Shown here: piece after piece, positions 53,687-62,079 of the stretch | How positions within the stretch are numbered: the first letter of the stretch is position 1 | Layout: every line of letters starts with the position of its first letter | Source: CAWINH01 sp963837425 | GTDB lineage: Bacteria > Chloroflexota > Limnocylindria > QHBO01 | Assembly (NCBI GenBank): GCA_963837425.1 | Contig: CAWINH010000006.1 | Location: 558,001 to 622,000, forward strand | Length of the DNA stretch: 64,000 nucleotides | Reading direction: 5' to 3' | Notes under the pieces: generated by a model | The model's database searches: none | The model's input: only the letters and a program-made list of their open reading frames with translations | What the model was told of the DNA's origin: nothing | Program-made: the position numbers and the translations under genes

Positions 53687-53700
53687 AGAACATGCGTTCT
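53687..53700. promoter_or_regulatory. LexA box of the lexA-dinB operon
   Basis: AGAAC-ATGC-GTTCT is a palindrome with perfect arms, matching the two boxes at 51.66-51.70 kb in the GAAC-N4-GTTC core. It lies in the gap shared with the divergent DUF1232 gene. Confidence 0.8.
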
Positions 53701-53768
53701 ATTGTCAAACGCGCCCGCGGCGGCTTGGTATCATCGTCGCCCACTTCGATCGTCCGGAGAACCCCCGA

Positions 53769-54254
53769 GTGAACATCACCGGCCGCTGGCGGTATCTCCG
53801 CCTGGCCCGCCTCGTGTGGACCCTGCCCAGTTATGCCCGCATCATCTGGGGCCTGCTGCGAGACCCCCGCACACCGGTCGCGCTGAAGGGGCTGCTGGTG
53901 GCGGGCCTCACCTATGTCGTGGTGCCGCTGGATGTCATCCCCGACGCGATACCGATCCTCGGCCAGGCTGACGACCTCACGGTGCTGCTGCTCGTCCTGG
54001 ACCTGTTCATCGCAAACGCCCCGGCCGAAGTGCGAGCGGAGCACGTCGCGCGGGCACGGAACGGCACCGCGGACCTGGATCGCGACCTGGCGAAGCTCCG
54101 CCTCCTGCTCGGCGACCGGTACGACGAGCTTCGCGATCGGCTGCCCGATCTCCTCGAGAAGTACGGGCGCCTCCGCGATCCGAGCAGCGTGAAGCGCATG
54201 CTGGGCGCGTGGCGTGTCCAGCGGCTGCGGCGCGCGGCGGGTGATGGGCATTGA
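53769..54254 (+). CDS. YkvA-type DUF1232 membrane protein
   Basis: The 161-residue protein has the DUF1232 signature VVPLDVIPDAIPILGQADDL, flanked by two hydrophobic helices (VALKGLLVAGLTYVVV and LTVLLLVLDLFIANA). A basic, helical C-terminus follows. The function of DUF1232/YkvA proteins is unknown. The start is a GTG at 53769 with GGAGA eight bases upstream; a -10-like TATCAT lies about 30 bases further. The longer open frame upstream overlaps lexA and is not used. It is divergent from lexA across the LexA box, so SOS control is possible. Confidence 0.82.
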   Translation: MNITGRWRYLRLARLVWTLPSYARIIWGLLRDPRTPVALKGLLVAGLTYVVVPLDVIPDAIPILGQADDLTVLLLVLDLFIANAPAEVRAEHVARARNGTADLDRDLAKLRLLLGDRYDELRDRLPDLLEKYGRLRDPSSVKRMLGAWRVQRLRRAAGDGH

Positions 54255-54317
54255 ACCGAATCGGGGCGACCGACGCCCTGTCGACCGAGTGAGAAAGGAC
54301 GTTTGGCGAGCACGCCC

Positions 54318-54767
54318 ATGAAAGTGATCCTCAAGCACGACGTGAAGGGCCTTGGCCGCGAGGGCGACCTCAAGGACGTCAAGGACGGGTACGCGCGCAA
54401 CTACCTTTTCCCGAGCGGCGCGGCCGTGAGAGCCGACTCCGGCGCGGTGAAGAACTGGGAGCGCCACCGCAGCGAGCGGGAAGAGCGGGACCGCGCCGAA
54501 CGAGCCGCGGCCGAGGCGACGGCGGAGAAGCTCGCCGGCCTGGCGCTGCAGGTCGCCGTCAAGGCCGGCGAACGCAACCGCCTCTTCGGGTCGGTGACGA
54601 ACCGCGAGATTGCGGAGCTCCTGGCCCGGGAGGGGGTCGAGATCGACCGCCACTCGATCCATCTGAAGGAGCCGATCAAGACCGTCGGCGACCACCGTGT
54701 CGACGTGCACCTCATGCCGGGCGTGGACGCGCAGGTAACGGTGACCGTGGTGCCTGCCGCCTCCTGA
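54318..54767 (+). CDS. rplI: 50S ribosomal protein L9
   Basis: L9 is a two-domain 50S protein near the L1 stalk. The N-domain reads MKVILKHDVKGLGREGDLKD then VKDGYARNYLFPSGAAVRA. A long connecting helix and the C-domain RLFGSVTNREIAELLAREG, IDRHSIHLKEPIKTVGDHRV complete it. The ATG at 54318 gives 149 residues, the usual length. A TTG at 54303 with AAAGGA three bases before it would add five residues (a start in which ribosome-site spacing is poor either way). dnaB follows after a gap with DnaA-box-like motifs; rpsF, ssb and rpsR, often neighbours, are absent. Confidence 0.95.
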   Translation: MKVILKHDVKGLGREGDLKDVKDGYARNYLFPSGAAVRADSGAVKNWERHRSEREERDRAERAAAEATAEKLAGLALQVAVKAGERNRLFGSVTNREIAELLAREGVEIDRHSIHLKEPIKTVGDHRVDVHLMPGVDAQVTVTVVPAAS

Positions 54768-54857
54768 CCCGGGAGTGCGGCGGTCGCGTCCGCCGCTAAC
54801 CGGCCGTCGCGACACCCAACCTGTCGCGGGTCGGGAGTTTCATCGGCTCGTGAGGAC

Positions 54858-54899
54858 GCGTCCACAGGCCTATCCACAGCCGCCTCGGCCTTATCCCCA
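54858..54899. promoter_or_regulatory. Cluster of DnaA-box-like motifs before dnaB
   Basis: CTATCCACA (54870-54878) and TTATCCCCA (54891-54899) each match the DnaA box TTATCCACA at eight of nine positions, and GCGTCCACA (54858-54866) matches at six, all on the same strand. TCCACAG recurs at a 12-base interval. The cluster may regulate dnaB or mark a DnaA-binding region. Confidence 0.45.
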
Positions 54900-54979
54900 T
54901 TCCGCGCCGGGAGTCCGCGCATGTTGTGCCTAACCCCATTGCGGGAGCGGGCGTTCGGCCCGTACCGTCAGATGCCTCC

Positions 54980-56329
54980 ATGAGCATCGACAAGCTGGCG
55001 CCACAGGCCATCGAGGCGGAGCAGAGCGTCCTCGGCTCCATCCTCATCGACGCGGATGCGATCCTGCGCGTCGCGGACTTCCTGCGGCCCGCCGACTTTT
55101 ATCGACAGCAGCACGCCGACATCTACGAGGCGATGCTCGCGCTCCATGGGCAGCGAGAACCGATCGATCTTGTGACGCTCGGCGACGAGCTCGCGCGCCG
55201 CGAGCGACTGGACGGGGTCGGAGGGCCGGCCTACCTCGCCGGCCTGATGGACTCGGTCCCGACCGCGGTCCACGTCGAGCACTACGGCCGGATCGTCGAG
55301 CGCAAGGCGGTCCTCCGCAACCTGATCGGTGCCGCCGGCCGCATTGCCGCGGTGGGGTACGAAGAGGCGAACGACGCGGCGCTGGCCATCGATCGTGCGG
55401 AGGGGATCCTCTTCGAGATCAGCCAGCGCCGGACCGCGGGGGGCTTCGAGTCGTTGGCGACGTTGCTCGGCGAGGCGTACGACCGACTCGAGTACCTGCA
55501 CGAGCATCGGGGTCAGATTCTCGGGATCCCGTCCGGCCTCTCGCAGCTCGACACGCTGCTCGGCGGATTCCAGCCGTCGGACCTCATCATCCTCGCCGCG
55601 CGCCCGAGCGTGGGAAAGACGAGCCTCGCGCTGAACATCGCGCAGCATGCGTCCGTGCACGAGGTGAAGCGCGTCGGCGTCTTCAGCCTCGAGATGAGCA
55701 AGGAACAGCTGGCGCTGCGGCTGCTCTCCGCGGAGTCCGGGATCAACCCGCGGCCGCTGCAGACCGGGTTCGTGGACGAGACCGACTGGTCGAAGATCGC
55801 GCAGGTGATGAACGCCATGCACGGCGCGCCGATGTGGATCGACGACTCACCGATCCTCAGCGTCCTGGAGCTCCGCACCAAGGCCCGCCGCCTCGAGGCC
55901 GAGCAGCACGGCCTCGACCTGATCATCGTCGACTACCTCCAGCTCATGCAGGGTTCCACGGTCGCCAGGGAGCCGAACCGGGTGCAGGAGGTGAGCGAGA
56001 TCAGCCGCGGGCTCAAGGCACTGGCCCGCGAGCTGCGGGTCCCGGTCATCGCGCTCTCGCAGCTGTCGCGAAACGTGGAGCAGCGCGGGACGCAGGAGCC
56101 GCGCCTCTCCGACCTGCGGGAGAGTGGCAGCCTCGAGCAGGACGCGGACGTCGTGATCTTTCTGTATCGGGAGGGCGAGCAGAACGCGGAGAGCGAGGTC
56201 GAGCTCGTAAAGGCCAAGGTCGCGAAGCATCGCAACGGCCCGATCGGGGAGGTGCCGCTCCAGTTCCGCAAGTCGAACACGCGGTTCTACACGATGGCGA
56301 CCCGCGACACGGAGGTCGCCGCCTACTAG
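54980..56329 (+). CDS. dnaB: Replicative DNA helicase
   Basis: DnaB is the hexameric helicase of the replication fork. The 449-residue protein has the N-terminal domain from IEAEQSVLGSILIDADAILR, Walker A in LAARPSVGKTSLALNIA, FSLEMSKEQLALRLLSAESG, Walker B GLDLIIVDYLQLMQG, the sensor region VPVIALSQLSRNVEQR and the arginine finger part KHRNGPIGEVPLQF. No intein is inserted. I used the ATG at 54980, which places the conserved start correctly; a GTG at 54926 would add 18 unlikely residues. Confidence 0.96.
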   Translation: MSIDKLAPQAIEAEQSVLGSILIDADAILRVADFLRPADFYRQQHADIYEAMLALHGQREPIDLVTLGDELARRERLDGVGGPAYLAGLMDSVPTAVHVEHYGRIVERKAVLRNLIGAAGRIAAVGYEEANDAALAIDRAEGILFEISQRRTAGGFESLATLLGEAYDRLEYLHEHRGQILGIPSGLSQLDTLLGGFQPSDLIILAARPSVGKTSLALNIAQHASVHEVKRVGVFSLEMSKEQLALRLLSAESGINPRPLQTGFVDETDWSKIAQVMNAMHGAPMWIDDSPILSVLELRTKARRLEAEQHGLDLIIVDYLQLMQGSTVAREPNRVQEVSEISRGLKALARELRVPVIALSQLSRNVEQRGTQEPRLSDLRESGSLEQDADVVIFLYREGEQNAESEVELVKAKVAKHRNGPIGEVPLQFRKSNTRFYTMATRDTEVAAY

Positions 56330-56393
56330 TCGCCCCGCTCCAAGCACCCTCGGAGCTCCGGGCAGCCCCTGTACAGGCGTGCGGGAGCGCGTG

Positions 56394-56415
56394 TATAGTC
56401 GGGCGCTGAACGCCC
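56394..56415 (+). promoter_or_regulatory. -10-like TATAGT with a 5'-end hairpin
   Basis: TATAGT (56394-56399) is followed at the expected transcription start by GGGCG-CTGAA-CGCCC (56401-56415). This gives the zinc-ribbon gene a leader of about 130 bases, unusual in a window with many leaderless starts. A clear -35 box is not seen. Confidence 0.45.
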
Positions 56416-56532
56416 GGTCCACTGCGCCGGCGTCCGACCGACCGCAGCCCGAGTCGCGCGATCAGCCCGGAGCCCCAGGCGCAGCACCGTCCAGAACCGG
56501 CCCGGGCGCGCGACACAGGAGGCAAGGGAAGG

Positions 56533-56841
56533 GTGTACGCCGACAAGACCATCCGCTGTCGAGACTGCGGGATGGACTTCGTCTTTTCAGCCGGAGAGCA
56601 GCAGTTCTACGCGGAGAAGGGGCTGATGAATGAGCCCCAGCGCTGCCAGAGCTGCCGCGCGATCGCCAAGCAGAATCGCGCCCTGGGCATCGGAAATGGC
56701 GGGGGTGGGGGCCAGCGCGAAATGCATGCCGCGGTGTGCGCCGAGTGCGGCGGGCAGGCCCTGGTGCCATTCCTGCCACGCAACGATCGCCCCGTCTACT
56801 GCAGCAGCTGCTTCGACAAGGTGCGGGCCACGCAGGCCTGA
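56533..56841 (+). CDS. Small double zinc-ribbon protein
   Basis: The 102-residue protein carries two predicted zinc sites. The N-terminal one is KTIRCRDCGMDFVFSAGEQ with partner RCQSCRAIAKQNR. The C-terminal one is AAVCAECGGQALVPFLPRND with VYCSSCFDKVRA. A Gly-rich linker separates them. This pairing of a CxxC ribbon with a 'YCSxCF' ribbon recurs in small Chloroflexi and Cyanobacteria proteins of unknown function; nucleic acid or ribosome binding is plausible. The start is a GTG behind AGGAGG and AAGGGAAGG. Confidence 0.82.
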   Translation: MYADKTIRCRDCGMDFVFSAGEQQFYAEKGLMNEPQRCQSCRAIAKQNRALGIGNGGGGGQREMHAAVCAECGGQALVPFLPRNDRPVYCSSCFDKVRATQA

Positions 56842-56970
56842 TCGGCGCATCCGACCCGCGCGCCGAGCGCCGCCTTCGGGCGGCGCTCACCGTGTGTGCG
56901 TCGCGCTACCATGGAGCGGCCCAACGGCCCCACCCAACACCACCGCAGCGCGAGGTCCCGCCGCACGCCT

Positions 56971-58293
56971 ATGTCCGTCACCGCCGTGGTTGGTGCCCAG
57001 TGGGGCGACGAGGGCAAGGGTCGTGTCGTGGACTACCTCGCCGCGGACGCGAACCTCGTGGTTCGCTACGGCGGCGGCAACAACGCCGGACACACCGTCG
57101 TCAACCCGCACGGCCACTTCAAGCTGCACCTGATCCCGTCGGGGATCTTCTATCCGTCGACCCGCAACCTGCTCGGCAACGGCGTGGTCGTCAACCCACC
57201 CGCACTTGTCGCGGAGCTCGACGCCCTGGGCAGCGCGGGATTCGACTGCGCGAACCTGTTCATCAGCGATCGGGCGCATCTCGTCATGCCCTACCACGTG
57301 CTCATCGACCTGCTCGAGGAGCGCGAGCGAGGCGCGTCACGGCTGGGGACCACCAGTCGAGGGATCGGGCCCGCGTACGTCGACAAGGTCGCCCGGCGCG
57401 GGATCCGGGTCGTCGACCTTATCGACGCCGATGGCTTTCGGTCGCTGCTGCAGGCGGCGCTGAAGCGCGTCCGCCGCTTGGTGGCCGGCTATTACGGTGC
57501 GGGCGGCGCGGACGACGAGCTCCGCGAAGCGATCGCCGAAGCGACCGACGAGGGAAGAATCGCCGATGACTACCTTGCTGCCGCCGAGCGCCTGCGATCC
57601 CACGTCATCGACGGGCAGGAGCTTGTCGATGAGGCGCTGGCCGCGAACGCCCGGATCCTTCTCGAGGGCCAGCTGGGCACGATGCGGGACATCGACTGGG
57701 GGACCTACCCGTACGTCACCAGCTCTTCCCCGATCCCGGGTGGGGCGAGCATTGGCGCCGGCATCCCGGGCGTGAGGATCGATCGAGTGCTCGGCGTCGC
57801 GAAGGCCTACACGACTGCGGTCGGCGCCGGCCCGCTGCCGACCGAGCTGCACGACGCCGATGGCGACCGGCTCCGCGAGCGAGGCGTCGAGTACGGCACC
57901 TCGACCGGCCGTGCCCGGCGCTGCGGCTGGTACGACGCCGTCGCGGTCCGATTCAGCGCCCGCCTGGCCGGCTACTCCGCGATTGCACTGACCAAGCTCG
58001 ATGTCCTCGATCGGTTCGAGCGGCTCCGGATCTGCATCGGGTACCGGGACCCCGGCGGCGGCGACGCGCTGGAAACGATCCCCGCCTCGACATCGGCCTA
58101 TGCGCGCATGGCACCCATCTACGAGGAGCTGCCGGGCTGGGGCGGCGACACCACCGGCTGTCGAGCCTGGGACGAGCTGCCGACCGCGGCGCGCAGCTAC
58201 GTCGAACGGCTGGAAGCGCTTGCCGGGGTGCCGGTCACGCATGTCAGCGTGGGTCCCGAGCGCGAGCAGATGATCCTCCGCGGTGCTGCATGA
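56971..58293 (+). CDS. purA: Adenylosuccinate synthetase
   Basis: PurA makes adenylosuccinate from IMP, aspartate and GTP, the first step to AMP. The 440-residue enzyme has the GTP-binding VVGAQWGDEGKGRVVDYLA (GDEGKGR at the N-terminus), RYGGGNNAGHTVV, TTSRGIGPAYVDKVARRG, the IMP-site Gln/Gly in EGQLGTMRDIDWGTYPYVTS and VEYGTSTGRARRCGWYDAVA. I took the ATG at 56971, where family homology begins; the upstream frame is open but not conserved in character. The downstream gene overlaps by four bases (ATGA). Confidence 0.96.
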   Translation: MSVTAVVGAQWGDEGKGRVVDYLAADANLVVRYGGGNNAGHTVVNPHGHFKLHLIPSGIFYPSTRNLLGNGVVVNPPALVAELDALGSAGFDCANLFISDRAHLVMPYHVLIDLLEERERGASRLGTTSRGIGPAYVDKVARRGIRVVDLIDADGFRSLLQAALKRVRRLVAGYYGAGGADDELREAIAEATDEGRIADDYLAAAERLRSHVIDGQELVDEALAANARILLEGQLGTMRDIDWGTYPYVTSSSPIPGGASIGAGIPGVRIDRVLGVAKAYTTAVGAGPLPTELHDADGDRLRERGVEYGTSTGRARRCGWYDAVAVRFSARLAGYSAIALTKLDVLDRFERLRICIGYRDPGGGDALETIPASTSAYARMAPIYEELPGWGGDTTGCRAWDELPTAARSYVERLEALAGVPVTHVSVGPEREQMILRGAA

Positions 58294-59189
58294 AGGTCGG
58301 CGTCATCGTTCCCCAGGGATGGACCGGCGAGTACGACGGGTGGGATCCGACGATCGCCTGGCAGCGAACCGTGGGCGTTGCGCGGCAGGCGGAGCGACTC
58401 GGGTTCGACTCGATCTGGCTGTTCGACCACTTCACGACGGTGCCACGCCCGACCGACGAGATCACCTTCGAGTCGTTCACGGTCCTCAGCGCGCTCGCCG
58501 CGCTCACCGAGCGCGTGCGGCTGGGACAGATCGTCATCTGCAACGGCTTCCGCAACCCGGCGCTCACCGCGAAGATGGCGGGCACCCTCGACGTCATCTC
58601 CGGGGGCCGCTACGAGCTCGGCATCGGCGCCGGCTGGAAGCGCGACGAGTGGAATGCGTACGGCTACGGCTTCCCGGACACGCGCGAGCGGCTGGCGATG
58701 CTGGGCGACGCCCTCGAGGTCATCACCCGCATGCTGCGCGGCGGGCCCCATGACCACGCCACGTACGCCGGCGAGCTGGCCGCGGTGACGAACGCCATCA
58801 ACCTGCCGAAGGGTCTGCAGACGCCGCGCATCCCGGTCATGGTCGGGGGCAACGGCCCGCAGGTCACCTGGCGGCTGGCGGCGCGCTTCGCGGACGAGCT
58901 GAACGTGGACGGGCTCACCGCCGACGAGCTGCGCGAGGCTCTGCCGGTGATCCGTTCGCGATGCGAGGAGATCGGGCGGGATCCCGCCACCCTCCGGGTG
59001 AGCCTCCACGCCTGGTGGGGCGATCCGGCCTGGTCGGAGCCGGGGCCGGCCCGGGTCGCGTATCTGGGCGAGCTGGCCGAGCTCGGCCTGGCGCGGGTCA
59101 TCGGGCTCATTCAGGCATCCGCGGACACCGATGAGACGCTCGACGCGCTGGCCGCCGACGTTCGGGCCGCGGGCCTCGAGCTCGAATGA
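58290..59189 (+). CDS. LLM-class F420-dependent oxidoreductase
   Basis: The 299-residue luciferase-like monooxygenase has the TIM-barrel pattern of F420-dependent members: QAERLGFDSIWLFDHFTTVP, LTERVRLGQIVICNGFRNPA, KMAGTLDVISGGRYELGIGA then WKRDEWNAYGYGF, and TPRIPVMVGGNGPQVTWRL. FMN-dependent alkanal or alkanesulfonate monooxygenases are the alternative. Substrate and pathway are unknown. It is translated with purA through an ATGA overlap, which looks like transcriptional convenience rather than a shared pathway. Confidence 0.88.
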   Translation: MKVGVIVPQGWTGEYDGWDPTIAWQRTVGVARQAERLGFDSIWLFDHFTTVPRPTDEITFESFTVLSALAALTERVRLGQIVICNGFRNPALTAKMAGTLDVISGGRYELGIGAGWKRDEWNAYGYGFPDTRERLAMLGDALEVITRMLRGGPHDHATYAGELAAVTNAINLPKGLQTPRIPVMVGGNGPQVTWRLAARFADELNVDGLTADELREALPVIRSRCEEIGRDPATLRVSLHAWWGDPAWSEPGPARVAYLGELAELGLARVIGLIQASADTDETLDALAADVRAAGLELE

Positions 59190-59256
59190 GGGGCTGCTTT
59201 TAGGACCATTGGACCGTTGGGGTGCGTTGACGCACCGGTCTAGACTCGTCAGTCCA

Positions 59257-60381
59257 ATGGCCGGACCGTTCAGCCAGACCGTGATCGCCATCGTCTGGGA
59301 TTTCGACAAGACGCTCATTCCCGGCAACATGGAGTCGCCGCTGTTCGCCCATTACGGGGTGAACGAGCGCGACTTCTGGTCCGAGGTGGACGGGCTGCAC
59401 GACTTCTACCTGTCGAACGGGGCGGAGCGCGTGAACGACGACACCCTGTACCTGAACCACATCCTCGAATACGTGCATGCCGGGCGCTTCAAGGGGCTGA
59501 ACAACGCGCTCCTCCATCGGCTCGGCGCCGAGCTCACCTACCACCCGGGCATGCCCGAGTTCCTGGCCAGCTCGCGCGAGGCTATCGAGGCCGATCCCGT
59601 CTACTCGAAGCTCGACATCAGCCTGGAGCACTACATCGTCTCGACCGGGCTGCGCCCGATGATCGAGGGCAGCGCCATCCGACCGTACGTCGAGGACGTG
59701 TGGGCCTGCGAGTTCATCGAGGCGCGACACCCACCCGGGTACGCGGGTCCGCGCCAGGAGCAGCTGTTCACCGACCGGGAGATCCACTCCCTGGCCTACG
59801 TCATCGACAATACGAGCAAGACCCGCGCGCTGTTCGAGATCAACAAGGGCACGAACAGGGCGCCGGAGATCCACGTGAACTCGGCGATCCCGCGCGAGCT
59901 GCGGCGCGTCCCGTTCGCGAACATGATCTACGTGGCCGACGGCCCCTCGGACGTGCCGGCCTGGAGCGTGGTGCGCAGCGAGGGCGGTCGAACGCTGGGC
60001 GTCTACCAGCGCGGCTCACGGGCGCAGTTCGAGCAGATCTCGCAACTCCAGCGCGACGGGCGCATCCACACCTTCGCGGAGGCCGACTACCGGCCCGAGT
60101 CGACCGCCTGGCTGTGGCTGATGACCGAGGTCCGGCGCATGGCGGACCGTATCGTCGAGGAGCGGGAGGGGGCGCTGCGACGCGCGGTCCGGCCCCCGGC
60201 ACGCCACGTGAGCGATGCGCCGGTCGCCGATGCACCGGTCGAGCCACCGCTCGAGGCGGCGACCAGGTCTCGCGCCGAAGTGGTCCGCGACGCGGTGCGC
60301 GCGGGCCTCGAGGCGGGCGATGCCGACGCGATCGATGCCGATGAGACGGAGCTCGCCAACGAGGCGCTCTGGCCCGGGTAG
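59257..60381 (+). CDS. HAD-superfamily phosphatase-like protein
   Basis: The 374-residue protein has HAD motif I in AIVWDFDKTLIPGNMESPLF, motif II as HYIVSTGLRPMIEGS, a Lys region around NKGTNRAPEIHVN and motif IV MIYVADGPSDVPAWSVV. A large alpha-helical cap lies between motifs I and II, as in class I HAD enzymes. The C-terminal 60 residues are Ala/Arg/Glu-rich and probably disordered. It is soluble; the substrate is unknown. The ATG at 59257 follows TAGACT by ten bases. Confidence 0.82.
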   Translation: MAGPFSQTVIAIVWDFDKTLIPGNMESPLFAHYGVNERDFWSEVDGLHDFYLSNGAERVNDDTLYLNHILEYVHAGRFKGLNNALLHRLGAELTYHPGMPEFLASSREAIEADPVYSKLDISLEHYIVSTGLRPMIEGSAIRPYVEDVWACEFIEARHPPGYAGPRQEQLFTDREIHSLAYVIDNTSKTRALFEINKGTNRAPEIHVNSAIPRELRRVPFANMIYVADGPSDVPAWSVVRSEGGRTLGVYQRGSRAQFEQISQLQRDGRIHTFAEADYRPESTAWLWLMTEVRRMADRIVEEREGALRRAVRPPARHVSDAPVADAPVEPPLEAATRSRAEVVRDAVRAGLEAGDADAIDADETELANEALWPG

Positions 60382-60389
60382 CGGGACGC

Positions 60390-60500
60390 TATACTCGGCC
60401 GACAGGCACGCAGCACCTGAGGATCAGTGCACCCGATCCGAGCAGTGACATCTCGCGATCCATCCAGCCCGCGACGGCGAAAGCCGACCGCGGGCGTTTT
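60390..60500 (+). promoter_or_regulatory. guaB3 leader with intrinsic-terminator hairpin (attenuator candidate)
   Basis: A -10-like TATACT at 60390-60395 lies about 130 bases before the TTG start at 60522. The leader ends in a GC-rich hairpin: CCCGCG (60468-60473) with CGCGGG (60489-60494), and CGGC (60475-60478) with GCCG (60483-60486), capped by a GAAA loop. TTTT follows at 60497-60500. A terminator inside the leader implies transcription attenuation or a separate short RNA. GGATC/GATCC pairing occurs upstream in the same leader, but no known purine aptamer was recognised. Confidence 0.55.
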
Positions 60501-60521
60501 CGTACCCGGAAGGAGTCGACC

Positions 60522-61688
60522 TTGATCGATCAGCCCACGGAACGCGCCGAGAGGGCAGCGACGCGCCTCCGGCGCGCCTACGGGTTCGAGGAGGTTGCGC
60601 TCGTGCCCGGTGCGGTGACCGTCGACCCCGCCGAGGTCGACCTCGCCACCGAGATCGGTGGCCGGCGGCTGGAGATCCCGTTCATCGCCGCGGCGATGGA
60701 CGCCGTCGCGAACGCGGACTTCGCGGTCCGCATGAGCCTCCATGGTGGGCTGGCTTTCATCAATCTCGAGGGGCTGTACACCCGTTACGAGGACGCCGCC
60801 GCCGTCATCGAAAGGGTCGCCGCCGCACCCGACGCACGTGCGGCCGCCCGCGTCCTGGCCGATGCCTACGCGGCGCCGGTGCGCGATGAGCTGATCGCCG
60901 CGCTGATCGCCCGCGTGAAGGCGCAGGGTGGGATCGCCGCGGTGGCCACCACCCCGGCGTCCGCGTGGCACCACGCCGAGGTCGCGGCATCGGCGGGCGC
61001 GGACCTGCTCCTCGTCCAGTCCCAGGTGAGCAGCGCCCGCCATCTCTCGACAAGCGGGCGGGTGCTCTCGCTCGCGGACCTCACCGGCGGGCTGCACATG
61101 CCGGTCCTCGTCGGCAACACGGTGAGCGGTGCGGCCGCGTACCAGCTCATGCACCAGGGCGCGGCGGCGGTGCTCGTCGGAGTCGGGCCCGGAGCCGCGT
61201 GCACGACGCGCGAGGTGCTTGGCATCGGGGTTCCGCAAGTGAGCGCCACCCTCGAGGTCGCCGAGGCACGCGACCGGTACGAGCGGGAGACGGGCAGGTA
61301 CGTGCCGATCGTCACCGACGGCGGGATGAGGACCGGCGGCGACGTCGCGAAGGCGATCGCGTCCGGGGCGGACGCGGTGATGCTCGGATCGCCGTTCGCC
61401 GCAGCAACCGAGGCGCCCGGCCGCGGCTTCAACTGGGGCATGGCGGCGCCGTCGCCAACGCTGCCGCGCGGGACGCGCATCCGGATCGGCGAACGAGTCG
61501 GGCTCGAGCAGCTCCTCTTCGGCCCGGCGGAGACGACCCACGGGACCCAGAACCTGGTGGGTGCCCTGCGCCAGAGCATGGCCGCACTCGGCGCGCGGAC
61601 GATCCGCGAGATGCACGAGGTCGAGATGGTGATCGCACCAGCTATCGCCACGGAAGGCAAGTCCTGGCAGCTCGCCGGACGGGAGTAG
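60522..61688 (+). CDS. guaB3: GuaB3-type IMP dehydrogenase family protein
   Basis: The 388-residue protein lacks the CBS domains of ordinary GuaB and fits the GuaB3 branch common in Actinobacteria and Cyanobacteria. The barrel carries IPFIAAAMDAVANADFAVRM, the active Cys loop GVGPGAACTTREVLGIGVPQ, VPIVTDGGMRTGGDVAKAIA and ADAVMLGSPFAAATEAPGRG. It acts on IMP or GMP; both IMP dehydrogenase and GMP reductase-like roles have been considered for this branch. The TTG start lies seven bases after GGAAGGAG. guaA follows three genes later, supporting guanine nucleotide synthesis. Confidence 0.87.
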   Translation: MIDQPTERAERAATRLRRAYGFEEVALVPGAVTVDPAEVDLATEIGGRRLEIPFIAAAMDAVANADFAVRMSLHGGLAFINLEGLYTRYEDAAAVIERVAAAPDARAAARVLADAYAAPVRDELIAALIARVKAQGGIAAVATTPASAWHHAEVAASAGADLLLVQSQVSSARHLSTSGRVLSLADLTGGLHMPVLVGNTVSGAAAYQLMHQGAAAVLVGVGPGAACTTREVLGIGVPQVSATLEVAEARDRYERETGRYVPIVTDGGMRTGGDVAKAIASGADAVMLGSPFAAATEAPGRGFNWGMAAPSPTLPRGTRIRIGERVGLEQLLFGPAETTHGTQNLVGALRQSMAALGARTIREMHEVEMVIAPAIATEGKSWQLAGRE

Positions 61689-61692
61689 CGCG

Positions 61693-62079
61693 ATGGATCA
61701 CAGCAGCGTTCAGGTGTGGCTCGATCGCTACGTGCAGGCGTGGCGCGCGAACCAGCCGGAGCCGATCGGCGCACTCTTCAGCGAGGATGCGACGTACCGC
61801 TTCCGGCCGTATGGCAGCGACGCGGATACCGTCCGCGGACGGGCGGCCATCGTTGACGCCTGGCTCGACGAGCCGGACGACCCGGAGAACTGGGACGCGG
61901 AGTACGAGCCGTACGCCGTCGAGGGCGACCGGGCCGTCGCCGTCGGCCGCAGCCACTACGTCGCGGTGGGCGACACGCCCGAGCGCACGTACCACAACGT
62001 CTTCCTGCTGCGATTTGCGGCGGACGGGCGCTGCGCGGAATTCACCGAGCTGTTCATGCTCGAAAAAGGGCGCCAGTGA
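61693..62079 (+). CDS. SnoaL/NTF2-like protein
   Basis: The 128-residue protein has an NTF2-like cone fold: N-terminal helix VQVWLDRYVQAWRANQPEPI, LFSEDATYRFRPYGSDADTV, RGRAAIVDAWLDEPDDPENW and the strands HYVAVGDTPERTYHNVFLLR. It may be an isomerase, hydrolase or simple binding protein; nothing in the sequence tells which. It follows guaB3 by four bases, and its stop overlaps the next GTG by four bases (GTGA), so it lies within the gua operon. Confidence 0.78.
   Translation: MDHSSVQVWLDRYVQAWRANQPEPIGALFSEDATYRFRPYGSDADTVRGRAAIVDAWLDEPDDPENWDAEYEPYAVEGDRAVAVGRSHYVAVGDTPERTYHNVFLLRFAADGRCAEFTELFMLEKGRQ

Noticed and set aside
60087..61616. 509-residue minus-strand frame opposite guaB3
   Set aside because: Antisense shadow of guaB3 and the HAD gene, with no recognisable domain.
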